Notes: a model not told the origin generated them from the letters alone. Shown: positions 47,824-59,597, counted from the stretch's first letter. The stretch is 64,000 bases of DNA from Gnetum montanum (GCA_015680685.1 MNCI01010794.1:7737-71736); one strand, 5' to 3'. Numbers and translations: made by a program.

Positions 47824-49424
47824 TGAAACACCATAGAAATTGTGAATCGGCCTCAGGTGAAGATTCACGATTCAGGCAAAAGTTCGTGATAGAATTCTAG
47901 AAGTTAGAACAAGGCAAAGCAAGGCGAAACGGCGCCCGACATCAAGTCTCCAAGTTCATTACAGATTTCAATTTTACTATGTTTTCTGTCTTTATGCTAC
48001 ATTATGCAACATCGCATAATGACGCTTAGCATAATTTTGCTTAACATAGTTTGACATCAGAAGGTGACTTACTTCAGCAGATTTGGTGAACCTTAAGGCC
48101 TAAGCAGCATAATATGCGACTTCTTGCATATCCTGCTAAGTCTTTTGTCCAAGGTTGGATTTACGCTCTGTTACACAAGGTAGCATAATGAGCTTCAAAA
48201 GGGTCAAAAGGAAAGTCCAAAGGAAGTGTGACAGATCAGCTCCTTTCTTTTTGCAGATTGATCGCCTTACGCTCGTTATGCTACGCAGCGTACGTCAGCG
48301 TAATTTATTGTCGAGTTGATCATTTTTTACGCTTCACTATGCTTCGCTGCGTAAATGAGCGTAAAACAGCTTGACTCACTATTTCCATGCTTTGTTACAC
48401 TCTGCCACGCAACATAGTGTAAATAAAGGTAATACATCATAAAGCCGGCTAAAGCAGTTACACATTTGTTATCCATACACGCAATACGCTGATAAGCGTA
48501 TTTGTGCGTAATCATGAAGCAGCTTTAGCAAAGTGTTGATAGCGTACGTTGCAATGTGACATGACACAGCTAGTTCTTCAAGTCAACGACATCTGAGAAG
48601 TTTGGGACACATGTTATCAAGGCCGTACCTTTTCTGCATGTTGTCACAACTTATAAATACCCCAATTGGCGAAGAAAGAAGGGACCTTTTTTTCTTAAAG
48701 GAGAGCAGCAGTGAGCATCTTCAACTTTTGGTAGTTATCATCTTTGAGCAGAAACAAGAGACATTTTTTTGAGCATTTTGGCAGTAGGAGCGATCATACC
48801 CTTTGGCAAAAATATAGTTCTCCCATCGGTGATCCTTAGCAATTTGAGCAGAGACTATCCAAAGTGAAGAAGATAGATTAGAGATCGCGAGATCATCTGG
48901 TGCTGTTGGCAAGATCTATTGGCCAGACATAGTTGGTTGATAGGCATCTAAGCTTGACCTTCCTTGCACTCCGTCTTTGGCTTATAAGGTAGACCGAGCT
49001 CCATTTTGCACTCCTTGTTAAACAATTTTCTTATTATTTTGTGTATGTTCCGCACAAGATAATCGGAGTCTTCCCATTGTAACTTTGTATTCAAAATACT
49101 CATTCCTTTCGAGTCAAAGTATAGATCTTGAAATCACTCATTTTTCCTAAATCTGATTCCCTTTGTCGCATTAACGTTGTCATTATTGCAATCTATTTAC
49201 ATCGTTTTCCTCTCCTTTCGCGATTTATCGAATCAGATCATTCGACGAAATGCCTATAATATTCATCGATTTACTAATTTAGTAAGTCCCTGTCTGATCG
49301 ACAAGACCATTTAGGGCACTGCAGATTTGTTTTCTCCAGCATAGCCCTCGCACGGATCTGTGGTTAAGACTGTGTACACGGATTTTGTTTGGTATTCCAG
49401 TTGCCGACATTTTCCGTCGTTACA
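47824..49424 (+). repeat. 5' LTR of element F
   Basis: Start TGAAACACCATAG is fixed by comparison with the 3' copy at 63414: identity begins there and the flanks differ. TATA box TATAAATA at 48652-48659. Many GCGTAA/TTACGC hexamers in U3 (48000-48540). The end is inferred from ...CGTTACA six bases before a tRNA-like PBS and from U5 resemblance to E; it could be off by tens of bases because the 3' copy is incomplete here. A minus-strand frame at 49311-49511 is probably accidental. Confidence 0.75.
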
Positions 49425-49430
49425 ATTTTC

Positions 49431-49463
49431 TAGCGCTAGAAGGAGGGCTTGAACCTCCGATTC
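49431..49463 (+). promoter_or_regulatory. Candidate PBS of F, complementarity extends over a whole T-arm
   Basis: TAGCGCTAGAAGGAGGGCTT continuing GAACCTCCG. Its reverse complement has a T-stem GGAGG, T-loop TTCAAGC, CCTCC, seven acceptor bases TTCTAGC, discriminator G and CTA in place of CCA (one mutation). I cannot name the tRNA. Confidence 0.5.
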
Positions 49464-49675
49464 GTATTTTTTACGGGTAGCCTTGTAAGCGATCTGTACC
49501 TGCATTGCCAAAATGTAAACGTAATACCTTTAGGGAAGTTTACAAAATCGTGAGGTATAGATCGGTCACAATAACGATTCCTTTGGAATCCTACAGGGTA
49601 GAAAGCCTAATCGCGATCTTGCTTGTCCATCACCTTTTAGATCCAGTCATTTATTTCCATTAATCTACTTGACCA

Positions 49676-52545
49676 ATGGATTCTTCATACACAACCACAG
49701 CCGCAATGATCACAACTGACTTGGGTGCCACATCTGTGAATCCCATCGTTGCCACTAGACCAGCCTCTAGTGTTATAGGACCTCAGGGACCGTCGCGTCG
49801 GTCATTGAGATTGCAGGGAAAAGATCCCATATTTACCGTCGTAACCCCTGAGGAATATAACTTCATCTGCGTCAAGATCCAGGCAAAGCTTGCCCTTAGC
49901 CGAGCCGAAATCGAGGCGAAACAAAATTTTGAGATGATCCACCGAGGGGTCAAGATTTTACCCCAACAGCCTATGACATCATTCCTCTGATAGAACATTA
50001 CCACAAAATCATAACATAATTGGTCATGGCTAAGAGTCAGGCTACCCGGGCTATGCAAGAACCCCAAAACGGGGAGGAAGAAGATGACGAATTTGTAGCC
50101 CAGTCTAAACATTTGTACCATACTCTGAGCCCCCATACCTACATAAATCCCTTATTCCCTCTCAACAGAGAAGCTGCCCCTCTTAATCCCACCATGACCA
50201 CGTAAACTCACATTCCTATCATTCCACAAGCCACTACGCAGTCGCCAGGGCTGCAAGTGCAAATACCCTAAAATAACATGGGGGCAGTTTCATCGCTGCG
50301 AGTAATCAGCATTCCGTCAGTGGTTCCTGCATCCACCGTGCCTCATTTCATCCCTCAGATCCAACCCCAAGCCATGTTTACAACTCACCCAGTGCAAAAT
50401 CCGACACAAACTCTGTCGTTGCCGCCCCCTCCAACCCAATAGATCATAGCCATCATTCAACCACAAACATCCGTCCAACAGCCCGCCGCGAGCTAGTGGA
50501 TCATCCCCGCGGTACAACATAACTAGTCTGCGGTATATGGTGTGCAACCCTTGGCTGCACCCGCAACACATATTCCGTAGATGATCCCACAATATCCCTA
50601 TCCCTACCCTGCGCAGCTGGTGGCGGCTAACCTCTCTTCTCAAACTGGTGGGTGGTGGTCCTTACAGGCACCTCTATCTGCAGGGATCCCCGCCGCACCA
50701 TTTACTGGTCAAACCATTCCTCCATTTTCACTCCCTGGCACTGCTCTTCTGGTTCAACCCCCTGCTCCCCCTACTCAAGCATCTTCATCTACAGGCTTAG
50801 ACCAGGCCTTCTTGCTTATTCAGACCCTCACTGAGGAGGTTAGGCATCTTAAGGCCGCTGGCTCAGACACTATACAGATCATGGACTTCTACCAAGATGA
50901 TCTTATTAGTCCAGTGGTCCCCATGCTGTCGTTGCCCCCGGGGATGTCCTTACCCCATTTCACCAAATATAATGGGGAGGGAGATCCCAACGCTCACTTG
51001 GTCACCTTCAGATCCGAATCTTTGTTGTTACAGCAGTGGCCTCACACAATCATCCGTGTCTTTGCGATGTCTCTGACAGGGAAAACTTTAGATTGGTATC
51101 GAGCCCTCCCTCGCTCTTCCATCTCAACCTTGGAAGAGCTCTTGACATAGTTTGTGACCTGCTTTAAATACGACCTAAAGCCGGAAGTCACGTTAGATCA
51201 ACTCATGGGAGTGAAACAAGACCCGCTCGAACCAGTCCAAAAGTTTATACAGCGGTGGAGTGCTACTTTGAATGAAATCCGTGAGCCAATCGCGGAGGCC
51301 CATTTGTTGGCCATATTCAAAGGATCAGTTAACGATTTTATCAAATCTAAGCTATATTATCTTTCCCCTGGCTCCTTACATCAGGCTTTTGCCTAGACCA
51401 AAAGCATTCAGGATGCTGCAGAGGCTAGCAAGGACCCGGCGTATGTCACCTACAAAAATGCTAACAACAAGGGCAAGGATAAAGATAAGACAACAACAAC
51501 GATGGTAGCTACGCTGGCTGAAGGCGCTAAGACCAAAAATAAGAAGGCACCTATGACACCACCCGAGACCACGGCTAGTACGAGTAGTACCAGCTAAGAC
51601 ACACCTGCTGATGAAAAGCCCCCTCAGCCAAAACCAAACTTTGAGCGTAAAGATCGCTCAAAGTACACAACCCTGCCTGTGAAACATTTAGAACTTTTGA
51701 AACAACTATTAGGGGCAGGATACATTCAACCTAAGAAGGTATCCGAAGAAGCTCTGAAGCATCATAGACGTTATTGTGAACTGTTGAAGAATCCTTCTTT
51801 AGCTCTACCTGATGAACCACCAGTTCCGAGGTCTTTCAGGCTAGACCGTTTCTGTGACTACCACCAGTTGTGTGGTCACAACACAGATTACTGCTGGGCA
51901 TTGAAAGACAACATTCAACACATGATCGATGATGGTCATTTGAAACTAGATGGCAGTAGTCCAACGCGTCCGAAAAATCAAGCATTGCACGTGTACAAGG
52001 ATCTGTTGACCGCAAACAACGCACCCTACACAATCAACGTGGTGAGTACGGACAGTGCGAGGAAAGTACCGCCCAAACAACCTTTTGTTTTGTGTGTACC
52101 TACCAACTCACCAAGGGGGACAAACTTTTCATCGGCAGCTAGTGGTGCCTCAAGGCCACCCTTCATCATTCGGGTGCCTTCTTCAGTTTTGACTCAGCCT
52201 CCCAGTAATAGTAAAGTCGTAGCCATGTCCACGCCCACACCTAAGGCGCCTTTCATTCTCAGGGTGCCAAAATCACTGGTTGCCCCTTTTACGCAGGGGC
52301 AAGCTTCTAACACAAATCACCAACCATCACCTAATAAACAAAAGGAAGGGGATGCGTCTAGCAATGCTGCAAAGAATCACCTTACGCTAGGCTTCGCTAG
52401 GCCTAGGCCCTTGGCCTTTGTCCCTGCATCTGTGCCTTCTGGGCAAGACAAGGGTATAGAAACACAACCACCACCCCTTGGCAAGAAAAAGAGCAACCCT
52501 CCAACTGACGCTATTCCACCCCGGGAGATCCGTCTCTTGGGGTGA
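49676..52545 (+). CDS. gag of element F
   Basis: Starts ATG 49676 (M-D-S-S-Y-T); one frameshift near 50000, then a single frame continuing into protease. N-terminal RRSLRLQGK basic motif; long Pro/Gln-rich linker (50150-50800); capsid core 50880-51400 (IMDFYQDD, FTKYNGEGDPNAHLVTF, MSLTGKTLDWYRALP, WSATLNEIREPIAEAHLLAIFKG split below 20 residues here); Lys/Thr-rich linker; nucleocapsid 51640-51950 with knuckle CDYHQLCGHNTDYC (C-x2-H-x4-H-x4-C). About ten stops, nearly all TAG. Gag and protease share one frame, as usual in Tat elements. Confidence 0.85.
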
Positions 52546-53478
52546 ATGGAAAAAGACAAGGGGGACAAATAAGCTAGTAAAGAATGGGACCTGCTCGACA
52601 TATTTACGCAAGTCAAACAGGCTCTGAAACAAAAAAACACAACGTTGAGCCTCTATGACCTGCTCATGACATCTCAAAAATACCGTGAGGTTATGGTCTA
52701 CATGTTAACATTCATACCTGTGGAGGAAAGCTTACCAGCAGAGGGGGAAGCGATACACGTTGTCATGTTTCCCTCCGACGTTGAGTGACCTAAACCTACC
52801 TCGTTGACCTTTCATGAAGAATCCATCAAAGATGATCCCGAGAAAGGTCAAGTGACAACTAAACCCATGTTTATCACCATCTGGATCAGTCAATACCGGA
52901 TCCGGAGGGTGCACGTGGATGACGGTGCAACTACAAATGTCATCCCTTATCCCATCGTGGATAGGTTGGGTCTGGTTGACCAGATCAGTCCCTCAATGAC
53001 AACGTGCGTAAAGTCATTCAATGGAGCACGGGTTCAGGTCAAGGGAACGGTGCGCATTGAATTTGTGGCAGGGGATCAATTCTCAACGGATGCTACATTC
53101 CTTGTTGTCGAGGAGATGCTCGGGTTCAACTTAATTCTAGGGAGGTCTTGGCTAGCCCAACTGAGGGCGGTTTCATCACCAATCCATCAGGAGATACATC
53201 TCCCTTACGCAGGGGGAGAGATTGTAATACGCGGTGATGAAATCACCCCCAGGACTGTCAACAATATTGAGGAAGAGAGGGGTTTAGAGATAGAAACATC
53301 GGATGATCAGACCCATCCCTGAATCCCTAAACAAACCGAAATGAATGATGACAGTCTAGCCTGGGCCAACCTGCCATTTCAGGACGGTGGTGTAGAAGAG
53401 TCAGACTGCAAACCTCCCCGTCCTTACGCACCACTGAGTGTAAAGGCCATCAAGAAAAAATTACGAATTAGTAATTGA
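52546..53478 (+). CDS. Protease of element F
   Basis: Aspartic protease in frame with gag, which would release mature Gag and Pol proteins. Active-site region RRVHVDDGATTNVIPY near 52905-52950; flap and core continue to FNLILGRSWLAQLRA (53125-53170), the family's C-terminal signature. The frame 52804-53322 is open, followed by one TGA and a further open stretch ending ...KKKLRISN at 53476. Good conservation with E (29400-29760). Confidence 0.85.
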
Positions 53479-53701
53479 TCTGAATGGCATTTACGCACAT
53501 TTTTACATCTTTACTAATTTTGCATTTTACGCTTAGCAGTTTGCATTGTCAATCTTCTTTCATATATTCATACATATTGATGCTTGCTATTCATTACGCC
53601 ATTCACATTTCTTTATATACGCTATTTACGCTCGTTGATCATTTTAGTTCAATTACGCAGAAATGTACGGTATTATCAATTATGCTTCCAAACTTACGCA
53701 G

Positions 53702-53808
53702 AGGGCCCGCAACGGCCTTAAACTAGCCAGGGCCCGCAACAGCCTTAAACTAGCTGAGGCCCGCAACGGCCTTAAACTAGCCAGGGCCCGCAACGGCCTT
53801 AAACTAAA
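53702..53808. repeat. Four-copy ~27-bp tandem repeat
   Basis: Units GGGCCCGCAACGGCCTTAAA plus CTAGCCA begin near 53703, 53730, 53758 and 53784. On the minus strand this reads GTTTAAGGCCGTTGCGGGCC, the unit family also seen in E. It lies just beyond the stop of the antisense gene, about 185 bp downstream. A plus-strand frame through it (53663-54100) owes its regular protein repeat to the DNA repeat. Confidence 0.8.
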
Positions 53809-53991
53809 AATTCTACTTCACAACAACGTAACTTATTCAAAATCTTTAACAACTACACTTACGCATTGCAAATCAAGAGATAAAACCAAAAAAATAAATA
53901 GCATTCAAAACCATACAGAAGATCTTAATGCCAGTCTTTTCAACATTCATATAACTATTGTTCAATTCAAGTCAATAAAATCCTACGTAAG

Positions 53992-56900
53992 TTACACATC
54001 CCCCCTAGTGCCACTATCACCCGTATCCCTGAGGTCAGGCTCCAAGCCTAATAAATCATCCTCAAGTGGGCTGTCCTTCCTAGAAGGTATTCCTTCGTGA
54101 GGAATGCCATCCCCACGAGGCCCTTGCTCCAATGTCAGCTCCACAAGAGGACGCTCTCCGCTATTATGCTCCTCTTCTTGTGCTTGTTCCCCACCCTGTT
54201 CGCCTTCGCCCTCCAACTCTTGTACCTGTATACAGCAGATACATTAGCAAAAACTTGACTCCATAATCAAAAAATTTAGATTCAATAATGTTTAAACTTA
54301 CTCGTGAAGGTCCTACTTCCGCAGCAAAGGGAAGCTATTCTAAACCGACCCATAGACGTTGCATAATCTCATCTTCTGTTAGTTTAGACCATACACCATT
54401 CCCCAGAGCAGCTCCAGCCTTCACCTTCCCCTTTTCCACACTAGTCCAGCGAGGCAGATCAGGGAAGAAAGTAGGGACAGTAGTCTCGCCCCCGAGAAGG
54501 GTCATTTCTCTTTCCGGTGACGCGCTTACTGTCACCTGCTCCTGGAACTTCTCAAAAGCTTTAGACGTGCCAATGACATCAAGGAATACTCACAAGGTTT
54601 GAGCTTTGACGGTAGAATCATGGTAATGCTGATGATAAGCGATACTTTCTTGCTTATACAGATTCTTGTGATCCTTTTCTTTCTGCCCCCACTCCTGCAC
54701 ACTTCGCAGAAATCCTTCCAGTCTTGGCTTTTCTAAGATAATAGCTCTATTTGCATCCGCTGCTCCACCAACTCCTGACTAGTTTGCACGTTGTTCCTGA
54801 TTACGGTCCAATAGCGAGAGTAGTCAATCACAGCTGTATGCCAATCCTCCTCACCTGTTGCCCACGCCTACAGGAACTCGCATCATGATTTTAAGTCTCC
54901 GACCTCTTTGGCCAAAGATTCCTTCTCCCTCTCTGACCTCTACAGCCTTTTCCAGAGGTCTTCATTGATACTCTTACTCTCCCACAAGGAGCGAGTCGAG
55001 CGTAACACACATTTACGCATCTCCTCATAAATGCTACGTGGCACGAATACCCCTTCAGATGGAGGCTCCACTGTGTCCAAATCAATGGGCTCTATTGGAT
55101 CCCATCGAAGGCAAGCTCCTGACAGCAAACGTTATCAATATAAGTGAAACATTACCACTTTCTAATAAAATAAACCTATTATAGCTATAGCATACCAGCT
55201 CCAGGATCGACATGCTCAAGGCGCTTGATCATATCGTTGACAACACCTTCCATGAAGGTGAATTTGTTAGGAAACTCTTTCCATGTTCTGCTCACAGAGG
55301 CAGACGTGGATGCATCTTCTTCACCTGTAGTGTAATTTAGTTAAAAATCTTAATTGTTGACAAAACTCCTCAAAATATCCAATACGCTTACCACCTCTGC
55401 CGGTTATAGTGGGGGGTGCATCAACAATTCCCGCCTCCTCCCTCTCCTCATGCACAAGAGTTTGTGCGTCGCTAGTCCTAACAGCTGGGGCCTCTTCTTC
55501 CAAAACTGGGGCCCCTTCCCCACGACTTAATATCACTACCCCTGTCTCAGGGGTCAACTGCTCCGTAGGTCTCGCTGTTCATATCACATTCACATTTAAA
55601 TGATTCAAAATATCCTGAATAAAAATTGCGTAATACAATAACGTTCACTACGTTTCTTTTAAGCTTACCAGGCGGAGGTTTACTCCGTTGAACTTTAACT
55701 TGCACGGTTCGACTTGTGCCACTCCCAGGCTCTGTAGAGGCCTCGGTTAAGCAAAGCTTTTTATGCCTAGTTGAAGGCTCTACAGTTTCAGCCGCCAAGC
55801 GTTTCCCTCGCAAAGCATCGCCAGTGTAGGTGGGCATCACCCTGCCTACGCTGTCGGGACTTCGCACTCGAGACGCCGCCAAATCCCTTGTCGTTATAGA
55901 CAGAGACTCGCCAATCCCTTCCGGGGGATCCTATCCACGGGTAGTGCCGAAAATGTGGGTAATCCAAGGTTTGGATAGCTGATTTCAATCTTGCTCCACC
56001 CAGACCCCATTCCTTTGGATAACCAAAAATTCGGCAAAACACCGAAGGCAAGCTATGAAGAAGGCGTAATGCACGTTGAAACGAGAATCAAGCTTCTGGC
56101 GAAGCTTGATCGTTTCAACGCGTAACCCCTCAGCAAAGTAGCTTGCCCAGTCAAACTGGGTCCCTTCCTCCATAACCTCCCGCATGATATGGGTCTGTTC
56201 TATTGAAAAGAACCTCCCCTGTGAGAGTGTTTTGGGGAATGCCCGGGCCCGGAACAAGGGATAAATCGTCTTGGTGATCTCTAGTTTGATCTTCTCATAA
56301 GGGATCCCCTTAGGCTCCTTCTTGGCCCCTAGCCACTCCTCCAGCCATTCCTGGCAGGCGAGGCTCCTCTTCACCTTTTCCTCTATGGGAAGGCCGTCAG
56401 AGGGAATGTCGAAAAGGTCTGCAAAAAGCTGAGCATCAATATCAAAACTTACACGTACGTGATGCACGCGCGTGCAAAAGCGCTCAGCCCTTTCGCTGAA
56501 GGAGTTGACCAGGGTTAACATTTCACTGATAGGGACATCAGGGGTTACGGCCAAAAATAAGTGCATTAGCCTTGCTTGGCGTAGCTTGGTAACCACCGCA
56601 ACTAGGGCCGCCGCATGGTCGAGCTAGCGTTGTGCCTCCTTGATGTCGTCGTAGCAGAAGAGAACGGTATTCGCCTCGCGGTCGAAAATTGTAAGGGTAA
56701 TCTCCCGGGATTCCCTGACTGAACCATGCAAGACATATGTTAAAGGACACTATTACACGACATTCATAATTCACAATTACATTATGCAATAATAACATAC
56801 ACAGCAATTTTACCAGGTCCAAATGGTAAAGGAAATGGAGGAAGTTTCCTTTGCACGTCCGCAACGGTAAGGGGTGGATCCAAAGTCCAATCGTCATGTA

Positions 56901-57895
56901 ACCACCCGAGATTCTGGCAATTCTCAAATGCATCAGCATAATGGGTGGGGTATTCATGAATGTCGAAGCTGATCTGCCCCATCACACCAGCGCGTACATT
57001 GCTGGTAGAGGTAAACGCCTTTATTGCCGTTTTAGTCCAGGTTAAGGTANTCCCTGAATAATACACTGTGCCTGGTGGGTTCTGGAAGTAAGTCGAGATG
57101 TGATGGGCCACGAAAAAAGTGTTGTATGCATGGTAACAGCTAAACTGAGCCATTTTCTAGATCCAACTTAAGCACCTCAACCCTCTGGTGCTAAGTTCGT
57201 GGTCCTGGGGACGACCAGTGTCGATATCCTCGTCTGTCAAGAAAGCCAGAATTCCCTACGTAGAACCCACCAACAGGTGCCCTAAAATGGCGCCAGGGAT
57301 ATCTCCCGACAGGTGTGACCATACAATAATGTTGTAGTTACATAGTAAAAATTGCAGAAACTCCAGCGCACTCTTTCAAAACCATATGGCCCTCCCATGC
57401 AACCGAGTTTGCAGGGGAGGAACATTAGGTATGATCGGGTTTATGCAGCATAAATCCCTGACTATATCTAAGACGATTAGGACGGGTCTTAACATGATAC
57501 TGTACAGAGAAAACAATAAACACATCAACATCTAGATTCAGATTTGCATGCTTAAAACATAGAAAATCTATAGATTGCGCTTAGCTATTCATGTCAAAAT
57601 CGCCTAAACCCTTGCAACAATACAATGTTTGTCCCTGACAATGGCGATAGACGCAATCCTAATGTATAAACCCTCGTGCTAACGCGAAGTCTATAGTCTA
57701 AAATTTTAATTTACGTAGACGACGCTACAAGAATAAACACTGCAAAAGTAACACGAATAAGTAAGTGATGGCCTACCGATTCAAAGGCATAGGGTCTCTC
57801 ACTTTGACCATTGCCTGCGATGCACGCTGCAGGCTCCCTTGCACCTCATCAATCTTGGCCAATTTTGTGTTCTTCCCTCTCACTTTAGGCGCCAT
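53992..57895 (-). pseudogene. Antisense seven-exon gene of element F
   Basis: Exons on the minus strand: 57895-57777, 57499-56801, 56714-55669, 55574-55392, 55324-55196, 55118-54302, 54225-53992. All introns are GT-AG (donors GTAGGC, GTATGT, GTAAGC, GTAAGC, GTATGC, GTAAGT) and, except for one frameshift near 54715, joining them keeps one frame of about 1,075 codons; intron phases 2,2,1,1,1,0. About twelve in-frame stops, all TAG or TGA, point to deamination of a once intact gene. Exon 1 is basic (MAPKVRGKNTKLAK). Exons 2-3 form a globular part with YNTFFVAHHIS, FDREANTVLFCYDD and VRVSFDIDAQLFADLFDIP; exons 3-4 are acidic/low complexity; exon 6 is coiled coil; exon 7 is Glu/Gly-rich. A TATAAG lies ~155 bp upstream (58052-58047). 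Function unknown. Confidence 0.8.
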
Positions 57896-58046
57896 TGTTA
57901 CAGTTCTAACACCTTTGCACTTTCGCACCTTCACGCCTTTGCAAACAACGCACTCAAATCTCCTGCTCCTCCTCCTTTCTCTCTGTAACAGCTAAGAATT
58001 CAAATTCGCGATAGCAAACAGCCTGTTCTAAATGAAAACTACTTAC

Positions 58047-58052
58047 TTATAT
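58047..58052 (-). promoter_or_regulatory. Possible TATA box for the antisense gene
   Basis: The minus strand reads GCATATAAGTAAG, about 155 bp upstream of the ATG at 57895, followed by a purine-rich (GAGAGAAAGGAGGAGGAGC) leader as in many plant 5' UTRs. Confidence 0.4.
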
Positions 58053-58340
58053 GCAAAAATTAACCAACTTGATACCCGATTTCAGCGAGACTTGCCTTAT
58101 TGCTGGTGTGAGCTGGAACCCAAGGATCGAGGCATTAATTGCGTCCGATATTGCACGCATTACAGTCTAAAATGACCCTAAACTACTGTATCTTATCTCC
58201 TCGTAATCAGGTCTCATTAATTATAGGTTGTTCACGAAATTTAAAATTTAGTTAGCTTTACGCTCAGTAACGTCACGTCACGTCCTATACACTAAAGTAA
58301 GCGTTATTCGTTAAGTACTTATCACATCAAACTTAGTATC

Positions 58341-58374
58341 TTTCTAATTACTCTCGTATTTGATAATTTTGCAG
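58341..58374 (+). promoter_or_regulatory. Possible 3' splice site upstream of RT (sense strand)
   Basis: TTTCTAATTAC (branch-point like CTAAT) about 25 bases before TTTGATAATTTTGCAG, ending at 58374, just before the RT frame. Ogre elements of the Tat lineage are known to have an intron between protease and RT. A donor could be GTAATT at 53471, but its phase (1) does not fit this acceptor (0), so the pair is unproven. Confidence 0.35.
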
Positions 58375-58386
58375 GATAATTGACAG

Positions 58387-59597
58387 ATGGATGACATTTT
58401 ATCTACACCGCTAGTTTTAACAAGCTTACACATTGAAATCATTAGACAGCTTGATCCCACACTAATAGAAACTAACCTAGCCCTTAATGACGTAATCATA
58501 GCCATGTCGAAAATATCTCTAGACTGGCCAGAGCAATCGACGCGCATGCTAGATCTGGAAGTTGGGGATGTAACTGAAGATCCACTCAATGAGGTCTCTG
58601 TGGTTACGCATAGGGGTGAGACTAAAACTCTCAAGGTTAGTTCTCTATTAGACCAAAAGGTAAATGATGACATAAAACAGGTTCTCCAGAACAACATCAC
58701 GTTGTTTGCATGGTCATACAAGGATATGTCGGGACTAGACCCAAGATTAATTCAACACAACATAATCCTAGATCCCCATATCAAAGCCGTCAAATAGAAA
58801 GCACGAAAGATCAAGCCAGAAGTCGCGCTAGCAATACGTGATGAAATCACTAAACTGTACCAGGCTGGTTTTATTCACGTAGTTGATTACTTGGATTAGG
58901 TATCTAACATTGTAGTAGTTCCTAAAAAGACCGAGGGAATACGCATCTGCATAGACTTCCGGGACTTGAACAAAGCTACAATCAAAGATAACTTCCCATT
59001 GCCGAGTATCGATCAATTGGTGGATACTACCACTGGGCATGCGCTTTTTTCCTTCATGGATGGCTTCTCCGGCTACAATCAAATACGCATCAACCCAGAG
59101 CATCAGCTAACAACGACATTTATGATGCCCTGGGGAACCTTTTGTTACACCATGATGCCTTTTGGCTTAAAAAACGTCGGAGCGACATATCAATGAGCCA
59201 TGACGTACATCTTTAGCGATTACCTCCTAGGGAGACTGAATGACTATGTTGACGATATAGCTGTTAAATCTTTAGATGTTCTAAGTACGATCTCCAACTC
59301 AACCCAAAAAAGTGTGTGTTCGGAGTCAAAATTGGACGCATGTTGGGTTTTGTGGTATCGAAAACTGGCATACGCGTGGATCTTGACAAAGTCAAAGCCA
59401 TTGTTGAATTAACACCCCCTACAAGTCTTAAGTAATTACGCGGATTACATGGGAGGTTACAGTTTATCAGGTGGTTCATCTCGAGATTAACCGACAAGCT
59501 ACACCCTATGCAACATTTTCTTAAAAAGGGGGTTAATTTTAAATGGATAGACGATTGTCAACGTGCGTTTGACAGCTTGAAGCAAGAGCTTCAACGC
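58387..59597 (+). CDS. Reverse transcriptase of element F
   Basis: Copies element RNA to DNA. N-terminal extension DDILSTPLVLTSLH; FAWSYKDMSGLDP; RT fingers KPEVALAIRDEITKL; IRICIDFRDLNKATIKDNFP; HALFSFMDGFSGYNQIRIN; MPFGLKNVGATYQ; catalytic YVDD (DYVDDIAVKS, about 59230-59265). Frames 58387, 58966 and 59200 are the same; a frameshift follows the catalytic motif, then HPMQHFLKKGVNFKW leads to the sequence gap. Few TAG/TGA stops. Confidence 0.9.

Noticed and set aside
49425-49511. tRNA gene on the minus strand
   Set aside because: The T-arm and acceptor 3' strand are convincing, but no matching 5' acceptor strand (GCTAGAA) or proper D and anticodon arms lie about 72 bases upstream; position right after the LTR fits a PBS better.
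49311-49511. Minus-strand ORF with an ESEVQALLLALE stretch resembling RNase H
   Set aside because: Single weak similarity, spans the LTR/PBS boundary, no other RNase H motif.
53663-54100. 145-residue plus-strand ORF with a regular RARNGLKLA repeat
   Set aside because: The protein repeat merely reflects the 27-bp DNA repeat; the antisense gene's last exon occupies the other strand.
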